A stretch of DNA of 64,000 nt from an uncultured Aliivibrio sp. (GCF_946479765.1 NZ_CAMLHO010000011.1:1-64000), one strand, 5' to 3'; numbered from the stretch's first letter, positions 19,304 to 28,607 are shown. Translations and numbers: made by a program. Notes: a model not told the origin generated them from the letters alone.

Positions 19304-20020
19304 TTATTGCCAGATTTTTCTGATCGGGTCATTTTCAGAGAAATGGTAGCTGATCTGAGCTTGAAACAGTTCAGCAGTTGCTATGGCATCGGTTAACGCA
19401 TGGTGAGGAGCGTATGCCGGTAAACCATAGCGTAATCGACAGTTAGCTAATCGAATTGACTCTGGACGCTTTCCTTTAAGCCAGTTAATTATTCCTTTGG
19501 ATTGCTCTTGTTGATAATCGCCTTCGATTTGCATGGTATCGACAACAGGAAAAACAATCCCCTCACCAATTAAGTTACGTAAGTTAGTATCAAAAAAATC
19601 GCGTTCTATTTTACGATAATGTACCACCACCACTTTTCCAGCTAAGGCATCGAGTACTCTTTCTAAGATACGACGTAGATCTGGTGCGCCTTGTAAATCA
19701 GAGTGAGTAATGCCGTGAATAACCACTGAATTTTCTTCTAAGTTGTCTTGCGCCTTCACAAACCAATGTTGTGATTCACGACAGCGAATACGTTGTAAAG
19801 TAAACGGCACTAAACCGATACTAATAATGCTGTTTTGATTGGCATCTAACCCTGTTGTTTCAAAATCCAGAGCAACAAATTCGATATCTTTGAGAGGCGT
19901 TTCTTCTTCGTAAGTCCCTGTTTGGTAAAATTTTCTAAGTCGCTTATCTTTACTATTTTCAAATTTATGAGTAAAGAAAGCAGGCCAATTTAAAATCTCT
20001 TGATGAGTGTTCGAAATCAT
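19304..20020 (-). CDS. DnaQ-like 3'-5' exonuclease
   Basis: The 238-residue protein has a DEDDh exonuclease fold: ExoI motif LDFETTGLD with Asp52 and Glu54, ExoII around VVVHYRKIERDFFD, and ExoIII with HHALTDAIATAELFQ (His and Asp). An N-terminal extension of about 45 residues precedes it. It resembles the epsilon proofreading subunit but is not the replicative dnaQ by context. It lies 9 bp after the CBS/nucleotidyltransferase gene on the same strand, a pairing also seen near acetate uptake genes in other vibrios (recalled, not checked). The second ATG (20020), six bases after AGGAG, is preferred. Confidence 0.88.
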   Translation of the reverse strand: MISNTHQEILNWPAFFTHKFENSKDKRLRKFYQTGTYEEETPLKDIEFVALDFETTGLDANQNSIISIGLVPFTLQRIRCRESQHWFVKAQDNLEENSVVIHGITHSDLQGAPDLRRILERVLDALAGKVVVVHYRKIERDFFDTNLRNLIGEGIVFPVVDTMQIEGDYQQEQSKGIINWLKGKRPESIRLANCRLRYGLPAYAPHHALTDAIATAELFQAQISYHFSENDPIRKIWQ

Positions 20021-20029
20021 CATTCACTC

Positions 20030-21910
20030 CTAAAATTTGTTGGCACTATAACGGAACTTAAGAAAGTTCTGTGCATTACTTAATACTTGAAACGCATCTT
20101 TTAGATTTCGACGTTCAAAATCAGACATATTCTCTGGTTCGATATTGTTATCCGGTTCAACGCCTGCTTCTACATCTAACGCTTGGTGGCGAAGACGTAC
20201 TAATGAAATGAGCTCCATAGCATGATGTAAATCACGGCCTTTCGATTTAGGTAAAATACCCGCTTCAATAATGTCATCTAAACGTTCAAATGAATTCTGT
20301 GCTTGAGAGCCAATCGCCAAAGCGTGAACACGGATAAGATCGGCAAGTGGTGCTGTGCCGCGACGTTTTAGGTTAATCGAATTATTGTGTCGACCATCTT
20401 TTTCCATCACGAAATCTTTAAAGAAACCAAGTGGTGGGGTTCGGCGTAAGCCATTTCGAGCAAGACAAGCAAGAAAGCGATTATTTTTCTTTGCACGACG
20501 AACAATGAAACCATTTAATTGTTCAGCCCATTTAGTTCGGCCATACACCCCATTCAAATCAAAGAAAATAGAGCTATTTAGTAACGCTTGAGGCTCAGGA
20601 TTATCTATCCAATCAGCAAAACATTCTTCCCATTCTGATTGAGTTTTACGCCACTCAGGATTGGTTGCCATGATGTCACCGGTACAATAAGTGTAACCAC
20701 ATGCCGCTAAGCCATCACAAACAAAAGCAGATAAGGCCTTAAAGTATTCACCATGATCTTGTTCGTTGTAGTCATTATCTAAAATAATTGCGTTGTCTTG
20801 GTCGGTAACAATTAATTGCTCATCACGAGCCATAGATCCCAGAGCTAAGAAGCAGTAAGGCACAGGTGGAGCCCCGAGTTCTTCTTCTGCTAATTCTAAT
20901 AAGCGCTGCTTAAAGCTTCGGCCAATCTCAGACATTGCGCTGCCGACCATGTGTGAATTTGCATCTTCATTCACCATTCGGATAAAGCAATCTTTCAATT
21001 GAGTCGATAGAACAACTAAGTCTTCAATCGTTTGTTGTTGGAAAATACTGCTTACAAATAACAGGCTATTTTGAGACTCATAACGAACAATATCGGAGAC
21101 TTCAAGGACACCAATTGGCTGCTTATTTCGCAATACTGGAAGGTGGTGGACGTTGTAGCGTAGCATCATCAGCATCGCTTCAAAGACATAAGCGTTGTGG
21201 TCTAATGAAATGAGTTCTGTTGACATGACTTCAGACACGGGAGTCTCAAAATCTAATCCGCAAGCAAGAACCTTAGTACATAAATCACGGTCAGTAATAA
21301 TACCAACAAAGTTATTATCTTCTTCATCGGTGTCTATTTCAGGATCAGTAATTAAAACGGCGGAGACATTTTCTTCTGCCATCGTTTTTGCCGCAGATTG
21401 AATGGTTTCATATTTACTTATCATCACCGCTTCGCGCGTCAGTAATGTTTTTACTTTTGATGTGGTTAAATCATTCGCATCATCATGCTTACTTTCGACG
21501 GCTTGTTTTAATCGAGTGGTGTCTTCCACTTCAACAAAATCTGAAAATTCATCATAACGTTCACAGAAATCATCAAATACCGACTCAGGGATACAATACA
21601 ATAGCGAATCGTTAAGAGCTTTTGCTGGGAAACGAACTTTATTGTTCATTAGTAGGCCCATTTGACCAAAGATACAGCCTTCATCAACTCGGTTGTACAG
21701 CTCACCATTACGACGGTAGATTTCAATAATCCCACTACGAACCATATAGAGATCTTTAATTTCATCGCCAAACCCAATCACCATGCTTTCTGCTCGGTAA
21801 TAAGAAATTTCAACGCTTTGGGCCGCTTTTTTTATTTCCTCTTCAGGTAATAAATTAAACGGAGGATATTGCGATAAAAAGTGTTGGATCTCTAACAGTT
21901 CAACTTCCAT
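20030..21910 (-). CDS. cNMP-binding/CBS-domain protein with DUF294 nucleotidyltransferase-like domain
   Basis: This large signalling protein (626 residues) has four parts: a cyclic-nucleotide-binding fold (about 10-130, with VRSGIIEIYRRNG and EGCIFGQMGLL), two CBS domains (about 150-280), a DUF294 nucleotidyltransferase-like domain with FLALGSMARDEQLIVTDQDNA (near 350-372), and a helical DUF294 C-terminal domain. The NTase motif is GS...R.EQ...DQD, so catalysis (for example GlnD-like transfer) is conceivable but unproven. It forms an operon with the downstream exonuclease. A regulatory role sensing adenine nucleotides is an inference from the CBS and cNMP domains. Confidence 0.9.
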   Translation of the reverse strand: MEVELLEIQHFLSQYPPFNLLPEEEIKKAAQSVEISYYRAESMVIGFGDEIKDLYMVRSGIIEIYRRNGELYNRVDEGCIFGQMGLLMNNKVRFPAKALNDSLLYCIPESVFDDFCERYDEFSDFVEVEDTTRLKQAVESKHDDANDLTTSKVKTLLTREAVMISKYETIQSAAKTMAEENVSAVLITDPEIDTDEEDNNFVGIITDRDLCTKVLACGLDFETPVSEVMSTELISLDHNAYVFEAMLMMLRYNVHHLPVLRNKQPIGVLEVSDIVRYESQNSLLFVSSIFQQQTIEDLVVLSTQLKDCFIRMVNEDANSHMVGSAMSEIGRSFKQRLLELAEEELGAPPVPYCFLALGSMARDEQLIVTDQDNAIILDNDYNEQDHGEYFKALSAFVCDGLAACGYTYCTGDIMATNPEWRKTQSEWEECFADWIDNPEPQALLNSSIFFDLNGVYGRTKWAEQLNGFIVRRAKKNNRFLACLARNGLRRTPPLGFFKDFVMEKDGRHNNSINLKRRGTAPLADLIRVHALAIGSQAQNSFERLDDIIEAGILPKSKGRDLHHAMELISLVRLRHQALDVEAGVEPDNNIEPENMSDFERRNLKDAFQVLSNAQNFLKFRYSANKF

Positions 21911-22063
21911 GTGCCACTCGACATAAATATAAGGAGGATAAGTAATAATTTTAGTTTATCGCCTTAGGGATAGCCATTTTATTCTCTGAATTAGACTAAT
22001 ATAGAAACATTGAAAATAAGACGTCGGATAGGAAACCGCTCTTTTGCTATGCTAATAATAGAG

Positions 22064-22274
22064 ATGAATTTGATTACTAAAGAGCAATGGCAAATGTTGG
22101 TTGATTCAACGATAATGACAAAAAGATAAATGGCTAATGCAACAGCCTTATTGGGGGGCTGATAATGTAGGGCTCTTTAAAGACGGTGCAATAAGACAAT
22201 TAAAAAATGCATCCATACTAAATGTGATGTGTACGAAAAAAGCAGAGGATAAAATCGTTGGAAATCCAATTTAA
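22064..22274 (+). pseudogene. Candidate small gene interrupted by a frameshift
   Basis: An ATG at 22064 opens a 21-codon frame (MNLITKEQWQMLVDSTIMTKR) that stops at 22129, while the +1 frame continues in protein-like sequence from about 22125 (DKWLMQQPYWGADNVGLFK, ...) to a stop at 22274. Losing one A from the A5 run at 22120-22124 would join them into about 69 residues. The downstream half has an ATG of its own at 22137. The end overlaps the next gene by 17 bp. No family is recognised. It could be a true pseudogene, a sequencing error, or two chance frames. Confidence 0.35.
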
Positions 22275-22521
22275 AGGTCGTTGGGACAGTAAGTCTCTGG
22301 CAGAGAATTTACAAGAAGCATTAGAAACCCTAGAAGAAGAGTTTGGTGTAAAAGCGCTTTCAAACATCACGCTGAATATCTGTTTAGAAGATGAACATAA
22401 AGAAGAGTTAGCGTTATTAAGCCCAACGGGAAGATCGTTGGATTTTTTGGTTATTAATAATCCAAAAGATGTGAATGACGGTGAGAAGGCTCCGGTACTG
22501 GAGTTTAAGCCTCGTGGGTAG
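22258..22521 (+). CDS. Conserved-looking hypothetical protein, 87 residues
   Basis: An acidic small protein beginning MEIQFKGRWDSKSLAENL, with an amphipathic helix (LQEALETLEEEFGVKAL) and a beta-rich second half (SNITLNICLEDEHKEELALL, ...DFLVINNP). No signal peptide or TM segment. It begins with TTG at 22258, nine bases after AGAGGA; no ATG is available. I do not recognise the family. Its start lies inside the end of the possible frameshifted gene upstream, which suggests translational coupling. A terminator follows. Confidence 0.65.
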   Translation: MEIQFKGRWDSKSLAENLQEALETLEEEFGVKALSNITLNICLEDEHKEELALLSPTGRSLDFLVINNPKDVNDGEKAPVLEFKPRG

Positions 22522-22543
22522 TTTTTAAATGTTCTAATGATAT

Positions 22544-22574
22544 AAATCCTAACATTTAGTGTTGGGATTTTTTT
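22544..22574 (+). terminator. Terminator after the 87-residue hypothetical gene
   Basis: AAATCCTAACA (22544-22554) pairs with TGTTGGGATTT (22560-22570), one G-T pair, loop TTTAG, followed by a T-run. Confidence 0.88.
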
Positions 22575-22696
22575 AATGAAAACTTCATTATTACACTCAC
22601 GTAATAGTCATTTTCTTTTTACTAGGATAGTTATTTTTCTGATACCGATTACACTTATCTCATCAAATTGAGCTAAAAATCACAAAGGTAATCATT

Positions 22697-23287
22697 ATGG
22701 CTGAACACAACACTCCGCAATTTCAAGTTGGACAAACGTTTACAGATCACCCATTTCAAGAGGGTGATGGTGCAATGCTTGAGTTGTTCCGTAATGATTT
22801 ACCAAATATGCTTTATATCGGCCTTGGTAATATCACTGCTGATGAACAAGCTATTTTAGGTCAAACTGGCGCGCAACTTGGTGTGATTACCTCTGACAAT
22901 GGTGGCTGTTTAGTGGTGGTAAGTTTTGGTGATTTAGCGTTTGAAATGCAGTTGAACTCTGCGGCTATTCCTGAGGATTATTTCACACTAACAGAAGAGG
23001 AAATGCTGTCTGTTTCTATGATTGCAGTAGATACCACGACCAATTTATTATGCGCGATTTGTGAATTTACGTTACCAGAAGCGTTAAGCCGTCAGTTTAT
23101 TGAAGTGGTTAATGTGCAGCGTGAGTTGAGTAATGTGGATGCGGTGAATATGGAAAATATGCAGTTAATAAACTCGTTAACGCCAGAAGCCCTGCAAGAA
23201 AAAATGGAGTTTCACCCTCTACAAAGTGTGATCGCTGCACCAATATGTGGTTGCGGTCATAACCATCACCATGATCACTCGCATTAA
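22697..23287 (+). CDS. Hypothetical protein with a Cys/His-rich C-terminal tail
   Basis: A 196-residue acidic, soluble protein without signal peptide. The body shows alternating beta and helical stretches (AQLGVITSDNGGCLVVVSF, EEEMLSVSMIAVDTTTNLLC). It ends in CGCGHNHHHDHSH, with two cysteines and seven histidines in 13 residues, a probable metal-binding tail as seen in nickel, zinc or cobalt chaperones and SlyD-like proteins (inference). I do not recognise the main domain. The ATG follows AAAGG at eight bases. It is transcribed alone and ends at a terminator shared with gor. Confidence 0.75.
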   Translation: MAEHNTPQFQVGQTFTDHPFQEGDGAMLELFRNDLPNMLYIGLGNITADEQAILGQTGAQLGVITSDNGGCLVVVSFGDLAFEMQLNSAAIPEDYFTLTEEEMLSVSMIAVDTTTNLLCAICEFTLPEALSRQFIEVVNVQRELSNVDAVNMENMQLINSLTPEALQEKMEFHPLQSVIAAPICGCGHNHHHDHSH

Positions 23288-23313
23288 GTTTTAAGACGAA
23301 ATAGAGAGCAAAC

Positions 23314-23350
23314 AAAAACGCCGCCAATATTAACTATTGGCGGCGTTTTT
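23314..23350. terminator. Bidirectional terminator before gor
   Basis: AAAAACGCCGCCAATA pairs with TATTGGCGGCGTTTTT around a 5-base loop, with T/A runs at both edges. It separates convergent genes. Confidence 0.94.
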
Positions 23351-23376
23351 TATAGTCAAAATAGTCTAAAAATAGA

Positions 23377-24732
23377 CTATCTCATGGTGACAAATTCTTC
23401 AGAACCTGTTGGGTGGATAGCAACAACTGCATCGAAATCAGCCTTAGTTGCGCCCATCTTCATTGCTACTGCAAAACCTTGGATCATTTCATCAACCGTA
23501 AAACCGATACCGTGTAGGCCAACGACTTTTTCGTTTTCACCAGCGCAAACCAGTTTCATCTTACAAGGTTGACGGTGCTTAGTAACGGCTGTGTACATAG
23601 CGGTGAAGCCTGATGTGTACACTTTTACGTTGTCTTTGCCGTATTGCTCGTCTGCTTCTTGTTCAGTTAGACCAATCGTACCAATCGGTGGGTGGCTAAA
23701 CACAACAGTAGGAACTAATGTGTAGTCCATTTTTGCGTTTGTTTGACCGTTGAATAAACGCTCAGACAGTAAACGACCCGCTTTAACTGCGATAGGAGTT
23801 AACTCAATGCCGCCTTCCATGATATCGCCAACACAGTAAATGCCTTTTACGTTTGTTGATTGGTATTCATCAACTTTGATGTAACCACGATCGTTAATCG
23901 CAACGCCCGTTTTCTCTAAGTTGATTGCGTCAGTCGCAGGGTGACGACCAATTGCCCAAATTAGCGTATCAACGTTTTGGCTTTCCCCGTTTTCTAGGTG
24001 AAGCGTTAGGCTACCATCGGCTTCTTTTACTACTTCTGTTGGTACAGAATGAGTATGAAGGGTTGGGCCTTCTGTGTTCATCACTTCAACTAGCGTATCG
24101 ATGATCATTGGATCAAAGCTACGAAGTGGAGATTCTTTACGAACGAATAAATGAGTCTCTGTGCCTAGAGAGTGAAGTACACCTGCAATTTCTACTGCAA
24201 TGTAACCTGCACCAATAATTGCAACGCGTTTTGGCTGTTCAGTGATCTCAAAGAAACCATTTGAATCAATACCGTGCTCTGCGCCTGGGATATTAGGGAT
24301 CGTTGGACGACCACCAACAGCAATAAGGATATGATCCGCAGTGTAGTGTTCGCCATTGACTTCAACGGTGTTTGCATCGATAAACTTAGCGAAGCCTTTG
24401 ATCACGTTTATTTTGTTGTTACCAAGAACGCGGTCGTAAGATTCGTGAATACGACCAATGTAAGCTTGGCGATTTTCAACCATTTTGCTCCAGTTGAATT
24501 TTTTCAGTTCAACATCAAAGCCATAATCTTCTGCGTATAAATTAATGGCTTCGGCAACTTGTGCACCATGCCACATCACTTTTTTAGGTACGCAGCCTAC
24601 GTTTACACAGGTGCCACCAAGTTCTTGAGCTTCGATAAGAGCGACTTTTGCGCCATGCATAGCAGCACGATTTGCTGATGCAATACCACCAGAACCACCG
24701 CCGATACAGATATAATCAAAATGCGTAGCCAT
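23377..24732 (-). CDS. gor: Glutathione-disulfide reductase
   Basis: A 451-residue flavoprotein (E. coli Gor 450) that reduces oxidised glutathione with NADPH in the cytoplasm. Visible are the FAD Rossmann motif [13 protein letters not shown] (11-23), the redox-active disulfide Cys42/Cys47 ([13 protein letters not shown]), the NADPH-binding [17 protein letters not shown], and the C-terminal dimerisation tail with the HPTGSEE motif whose His completes the partner's active site. It is transcribed on the minus strand; rlmJ lies 95 bp upstream in the same direction. Confidence 0.96.
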   Translation of the reverse strand: MATHFDYICIGGGSGGIASANRAAMHGAKVALIEAQELGGTCVNVGCVPKKVMWHGAQVAEAINLYAEDYGFDVELKKFNWSKMVENRQAYIGRIHESYDRVLGNNKINVIKGFAKFIDANTVEVNGEHYTADHILIAVGGRPTIPNIPGAEHGIDSNGFFEITEQPKRVAIIGAGYIAVEIAGVLHSLGTETHLFVRKESPLRSFDPMIIDTLVEVMNTEGPTLHTHSVPTEVVKEADGSLTLHLENGESQNVDTLIWAIGRHPATDAINLEKTGVAINDRGYIKVDEYQSTNVKGIYCVGDIMEGGIELTPIAVKAGRLLSERLFNGQTNAKMDYTLVPTVVFSHPPIGTIGLTEQEADEQYGKDNVKVYTSGFTAMYTAVTKHRQPCKMKLVCAGENEKVVGLHGIGFTVDEMIQGFAVAMKMGATKADFDAVVAIHPTGSEEFVTMR

Positions 24733-24827
24733 TGTTACTTCTCCATTTCATTGAGCAGAGTGAGCACACTCTGCTACTTAGTATTTATGCTTCTTTATTA
24801 GACGAGGCTAAATAGAAAAAGACGAAT

Positions 24828-25667
24828 TTATTCAGGAACAATCCATTCCACTTTACAGTGACCTGTTGCAGGTGCAATCGCTTCTTTCAAGAAAGGCAAA
24901 ATAGTGTTCATTTGGCTTTCTAGTTTCCAAGGTGGGTTGATAACTATCATGCCAGATGCCGTCATTCCACGCTCGTTAGTATCAGGGGATACACCTAATT
25001 CAATTTGAAGAATGTTACGGATATCTAATTTTTTAAGGCCTTTGATCATATCGTCGATGTCACAACGATTAACCACTGGGTACCAAATAGCATAAATACC
25101 GGTTGCCCAACGTTTGTGGCTTTGGCCAATTGCGTTTACGACATCATAATATTCTTTTGCAAGCTCATAAGGTGGGTCGATTAAGACTAATCCTCTGCGC
25201 TCTGGTGGCGGCAAGCTTGCTTTTAATCGAGCAAAACCGTCTTCTTTATAGATAGAGACTTGGCGATCGCTGTGGAATTCTTGCTCAAGCAATGGGTAAT
25301 CTGATGGGTGAAGTTCAGTTAATACCATGCGGTCATAACAGCGTATATGCGCACGACCAACACAAGGAGACCCTGGGTAATAACGTAATTCACCGTCTTC
25401 ATTTAATGCTTTTACGGCATCAAGGTAACTTGTGATTTCTTCTGGGATGTCTGTTTTATCCCAAATACGTTCGATACCTTGTTTGTATTCACCTGTTTTT
25501 TCAGACCATTCATGCGTTAAATCGTAACGACCAACCCCTGAGTGGGTGTCGTGATAAACAAATGGCTTATCTTTTTGAGTTAATGAATTAAGGATAAGGC
25601 TTTGTACAATGTGTTTAACTACGTCGGCATGGTTGCCTGCATGAAAACTGTGACGATAACTTAGCAT
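24828..25667 (-). CDS. rlmJ: 23S rRNA (adenine(2030)-N6)-methyltransferase
   Basis: A 279-residue SAM-dependent methyltransferase (E. coli RlmJ 280) that methylates A2030 of 23S rRNA. The start MLSYRHSFHAGNHADVVKH and the catalytic DPPY motif (164-167, VLIDPPYELAKEY) match the family; the insertion between SAM motifs is characteristic. It starts divergently from prlC. The prlC-rlmJ-gor neighbourhood is what vibrios and enterobacteria commonly share, which supports the assignment. Confidence 0.95.
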   Translation of the reverse strand: MLSYRHSFHAGNHADVVKHIVQSLILNSLTQKDKPFVYHDTHSGVGRYDLTHEWSEKTGEYKQGIERIWDKTDIPEEITSYLDAVKALNEDGELRYYPGSPCVGRAHIRCYDRMVLTELHPSDYPLLEQEFHSDRQVSIYKEDGFARLKASLPPPERRGLVLIDPPYELAKEYYDVVNAIGQSHKRWATGIYAIWYPVVNRCDIDDMIKGLKKLDIRNILQIELGVSPDTNERGMTASGMIVINPPWKLESQMNTILPFLKEAIAPATGHCKVEWIVPE

Positions 25668-25820
25668 GAATGAACTCTCACTATTTGAATGGGAATATTA
25701 TACCCAAGTTTATAACGCAATGTGCACACTCTTGCATCACCCATTGAAATTTAATCCATTAAGCACCATCTTAAGTAGATAGCGACATCAAATCGAATAA
25801 GAAATAAAAAAGGAATGAAT

Positions 25821-27863
25821 ATGTCTAATCCGTTACTTACCTTTACTGACTTGCCTCTTTTTTCTCAAATTAAGCCAGAACACATTCAACCGGCAGTAGA
25901 ACAAGCGATTGCAGATTGCCGAGCTAAAATAGAAGACGTATTGGCGTCTGATGCCGTACCAAGCTGGAACAGCATTATTGTTCCTCTTGCTGAAACGGAT
26001 GATCGTCTAAGCCGTATTTGGTCACCAGTGAGCCATTTGAATTCAGTGCAAAACAGTGAGGCCCTGCGTGAAGCGTATGAAGCGTGTTTACCTGTGTTAT
26101 CTGAATACGGAACTTGGGTTGGGCAGAACAAAGCGCTCTATCACGCCTATAAAGAGATTAAAGCGAGTGTAGATTTTGCTACGCTTTCTCAAGCTCAACA
26201 AAAAACCATTATTGATGAATTGCGTGATTTTGAATTATCAGGTATTGGTTTATCGGCAGATCAACAAAAGCGTTACGGTGATATCAGTAAGCGCACGTCA
26301 GAATTAAGCTCAAATTTCAGCAACAATGTGCTTGATGCAACGATGGGTTGGTCAAAACATATTACTGATGAAACTGAATTGTCAGGGTTACCTGAATCGG
26401 CGATGTCAGCGGCGAAAGCGGCGGCAGAAGCAAAAGAGTTAGACGGTTGGTTGCTGACATTAGAAATGCCATCGTACATTCCAATCATGACTTATTGTGA
26501 CAACAAACCACTGCGTCGTGAAATTTATGAAGCGTTTGTCACTCGTGCATCGGATCGTGGTCCAAACGCAGGTAAGTGGGATAACAGCGATTTAATCTCT
26601 GAAACTCTACAGCTTCGTCATGAAGTATCTCGTTTGTTAGGCTTTGCTTCTTACAGTGAAAAATCACTAGCTACGAAAATGGCAGAAAGTCCAACTCAAG
26701 TATTGGGTTTTTTAAATGACTTAGCGGCTAAAGCGAAGCCACAAGGTGAACGTGAAGTTGAAGAGCTAAAAGCATTTGTAAAAGAAGAGTTTGATATTGA
26801 TGAGTTGGATCTATGGGATGTAACTTATTACTCTGAAAAGCTAAAACAAAAACTGTACCAAATATCTGATGAAGAGCTACGTCCTTATTTCCCTGAATCA
26901 AAAGCCGTATCTGGCCTATTTGAAGTATTAAACCGTTTGTTTGGTATGACAGTGGTTGAGCGAGAAGGCGTTGATGTATGGCATGAATCAGTGCGTTTCT
27001 TCGATATCTTTGATTCTACTAATACATTGCGTGGTAGTTTCTACCTAGATTTATACGCGCGTGAGCACAAGCGTGGTGGCGCATGGATGGACGAGTGTCG
27101 TGTTCGTCGTGTTACTGAAAATGGTGAACTGCAAACGCCGGTGGCGTACCTAACATGTAACTTTAGTAAGCCTGTTGGTGGTAAGCCTGCGTTATTTACT
27201 CATGATGAAGTGGTGACGTTATTTCACGAATTTGGTCATGGTATCCACCACATGCTAACGCAAATTGATGTCGCGTCAGTGTCGGGTATAAATGGTGTTC
27301 CTTGGGATGCGGTTGAGCTACCAAGTCAGTTTCTAGAAAACTGGTGTTATGAAGAAGAGGCGTTGGCGTTTATTTCTGGTCACTATGAAACGGGTGAGCC
27401 TTTACCAAAAGAAATGCTAGATAAAATGTTAGCGGCGAAAAACTTCCAATCAGGGATGTTTATTTTGCGTCAGTTAGAATTTGGTATGTTCGATTTTACA
27501 CTGCACACAAATTACGATCCTGATCTAGGTGCAAAAGTATTAGAAACCCTAGCAGAAGTAAAAGCGAAAGTAGCCGTATTACCAAGTGTTGAGTGGAACC
27601 GTTTCTCTCACAGTTTTAGTCATATTTTCGCGGGTGGTTACGGTGCTGGTTATTACAGTTACCTATGGGCTGAAGTATTATCGGCAGATGCGTTCTCGCG
27701 TTTTGAAGACGAAGGCATTTTCAATACGGAGACAGGCCAAAGTTTCTTGAATAATATTTTGGAAATGGGTGGCAGTGAAGAGCCAATGGAGTTATTCAAA
27801 CGCTTCCGTGGTCGTGAGCCACAAGTGGATGCAATGTTACGTCATGCGGGAATTGGTAAATAA
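25821..27863 (+). CDS. prlC: Oligopeptidase A (M3 metallopeptidase)
   Basis: This cytoplasmic zinc peptidase (680 residues, E. coli 680) degrades short peptides, including cleaved signal peptides. The zinc site HEFGH is at 469-473 (TLFHEFGHGIHHML) with the third ligand Glu downstream in the PSQFLENWCYE segment. The ATG at 25821 is seven bases after AAAAGGA; an ATG at 25815 abuts the ribosome site and is not used. It starts divergently from rlmJ and ends 2 bp before a palindromic element. Confidence 0.96.
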   Translation: MSNPLLTFTDLPLFSQIKPEHIQPAVEQAIADCRAKIEDVLASDAVPSWNSIIVPLAETDDRLSRIWSPVSHLNSVQNSEALREAYEACLPVLSEYGTWVGQNKALYHAYKEIKASVDFATLSQAQQKTIIDELRDFELSGIGLSADQQKRYGDISKRTSELSSNFSNNVLDATMGWSKHITDETELSGLPESAMSAAKAAAEAKELDGWLLTLEMPSYIPIMTYCDNKPLRREIYEAFVTRASDRGPNAGKWDNSDLISETLQLRHEVSRLLGFASYSEKSLATKMAESPTQVLGFLNDLAAKAKPQGEREVEELKAFVKEEFDIDELDLWDVTYYSEKLKQKLYQISDEELRPYFPESKAVSGLFEVLNRLFGMTVVEREGVDVWHESVRFFDIFDSTNTLRGSFYLDLYAREHKRGGAWMDECRVRRVTENGELQTPVAYLTCNFSKPVGGKPALFTHDEVVTLFHEFGHGIHHMLTQIDVASVSGINGVPWDAVELPSQFLENWCYEEEALAFISGHYETGEPLPKEMLDKMLAAKNFQSGMFILRQLEFGMFDFTLHTNYDPDLGAKVLETLAEVKAKVAVLPSVEWNRFSHSFSHIFAGGYGAGYYSYLWAEVLSADAFSRFEDEGIFNTETGQSFLNNILEMGGSEEPMELFKRFRGREPQVDAMLRHAGIGK

Positions 27864-27864
27864 A

Positions 27865-28012
27865 GCTATACGCTGGCGCTAGCTAGAAACTAGACGCTTC
27901 GCTTCTATAAGAGCAGAAATTGCGGGTATGGATAAATAATTTATCAAGTTACCGTATTTTTGCTCTTATAGTTTCTAGACGCGAAGCGTTATAGTTAGCG
28001 ATAGCGTATCGT
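27865..28012. repeat. 148-bp imperfect palindromic intergenic element
   Basis: The gap between prlC and cyaY is filled by a long interrupted inverted repeat. The outer arms pair ATACGCTGGCGCTAGCT with AGTTAGCGATAGCGTAT (imperfect), and the inner arms pair TATAAGAGCA (27906-27915) with TGCTCTTATA (27961-27970). The middle parts hold local palindromes around CGCTTCGC and CTAGAAACTAGACG. No terminator of ordinary type is present, so it may end both convergent transcripts. It looks like a miniature mobile or REP-like intergenic repeat, but no second copy is seen in this window. Confidence 0.7.
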
Positions 28013-28016
28013 AGAT

Positions 28017-28331
28017 TTAAACCCACTCAATCTCTTCATCTGCGTGCTTTTGGCACTCTTCTTTTACCATTTCGATAAATTCCATGCCTGTTTTAGAACA
28101 TGTCCATTTCTCATCAGTATAAGCAAAGTGGAAACCACCTGATTTTGACGCTAGCCAGATTTCGTGCATTGGTTCTTGTTTATTAATCACGATTTGGCTG
28201 CGGTTTTCAAATTCTAATGTCAGTACGTTACCCGTGATTATTGGCTCAATATCTGCACCAGAATCGTCAATCATATCTTCGAGTAATTGCAGTTTTGCAT
28301 CAACTAATTCGTGAAATTCAGTGTTATTCAT
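28017..28331 (-). CDS. cyaY: Iron-sulfur cluster assembly protein CyaY (frataxin homologue)
   Basis: A 104-residue protein (E. coli 106) with the frataxin fold: acidic helix 1 (FHELVDAKLQLLEDMIDDSGADIEP), the beta-sheet segment NVLTLEFENRSQIVINKQEPMHEIWLAS with the conserved Q.P...IW, and FHFAYTDEKWTCSKTG. It binds iron and regulates the IscS/IscU machinery. The MNNTEFHELV start is chosen; a longer frame to 28418 adds a spurious 29-residue stretch overlapping the divergent lptM region. Confidence 0.94.
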   Translation of the reverse strand: MNNTEFHELVDAKLQLLEDMIDDSGADIEPIITGNVLTLEFENRSQIVINKQEPMHEIWLASKSGGFHFAYTDEKWTCSKTGMEFIEMVKEECQKHADEEIEWV

Positions 28332-28412
28332 CTTATTTATCCTATTGCTTTTCTTGGCTGTGGTGCGATTATAGAGAGCATAACCAGATATTAACACTAA
28401 TGGTAAAATCTT

Positions 28413-28532
28413 ATGCAAAAAAGAGTGATGGCACTACTGTTATTAAGTGTCTTGGCACTGGCAGGTTGTGGTCAAACAGGATCGCTGTACATGCCTGGTG
28501 ATGAGCAACCAAAAACAGAAACTGCTGAATAG
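28413..28532 (+). CDS. lptM: LptM (YifL-like) outer-membrane lipoprotein
   Basis: A 39-residue precursor with a lipoprotein signal (MQKRVMALLLLSVLALAGCG): the lipobox LAGC gives Cys19 as the lipidated residue. The sequence continues GQTGSLYMPGDEQPK, as in E. coli YifL/LptM, which stabilises the LptD/LptE complex for lipopolysaccharide export. It sits divergent to cyaY and upstream of lysA-dapF, the same neighbourhood as in E. coli. The ribosome site is weak. Confidence 0.9.
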   Translation: MQKRVMALLLLSVLALAGCGQTGSLYMPGDEQPKTETAE

Positions 28533-28607
28533 TTTATTTGTAGCTAACTATTCATGTACTGAAATCTATAAAATAGAATAACTGAAAACTAGACAAGGAA
28601 GACGACA

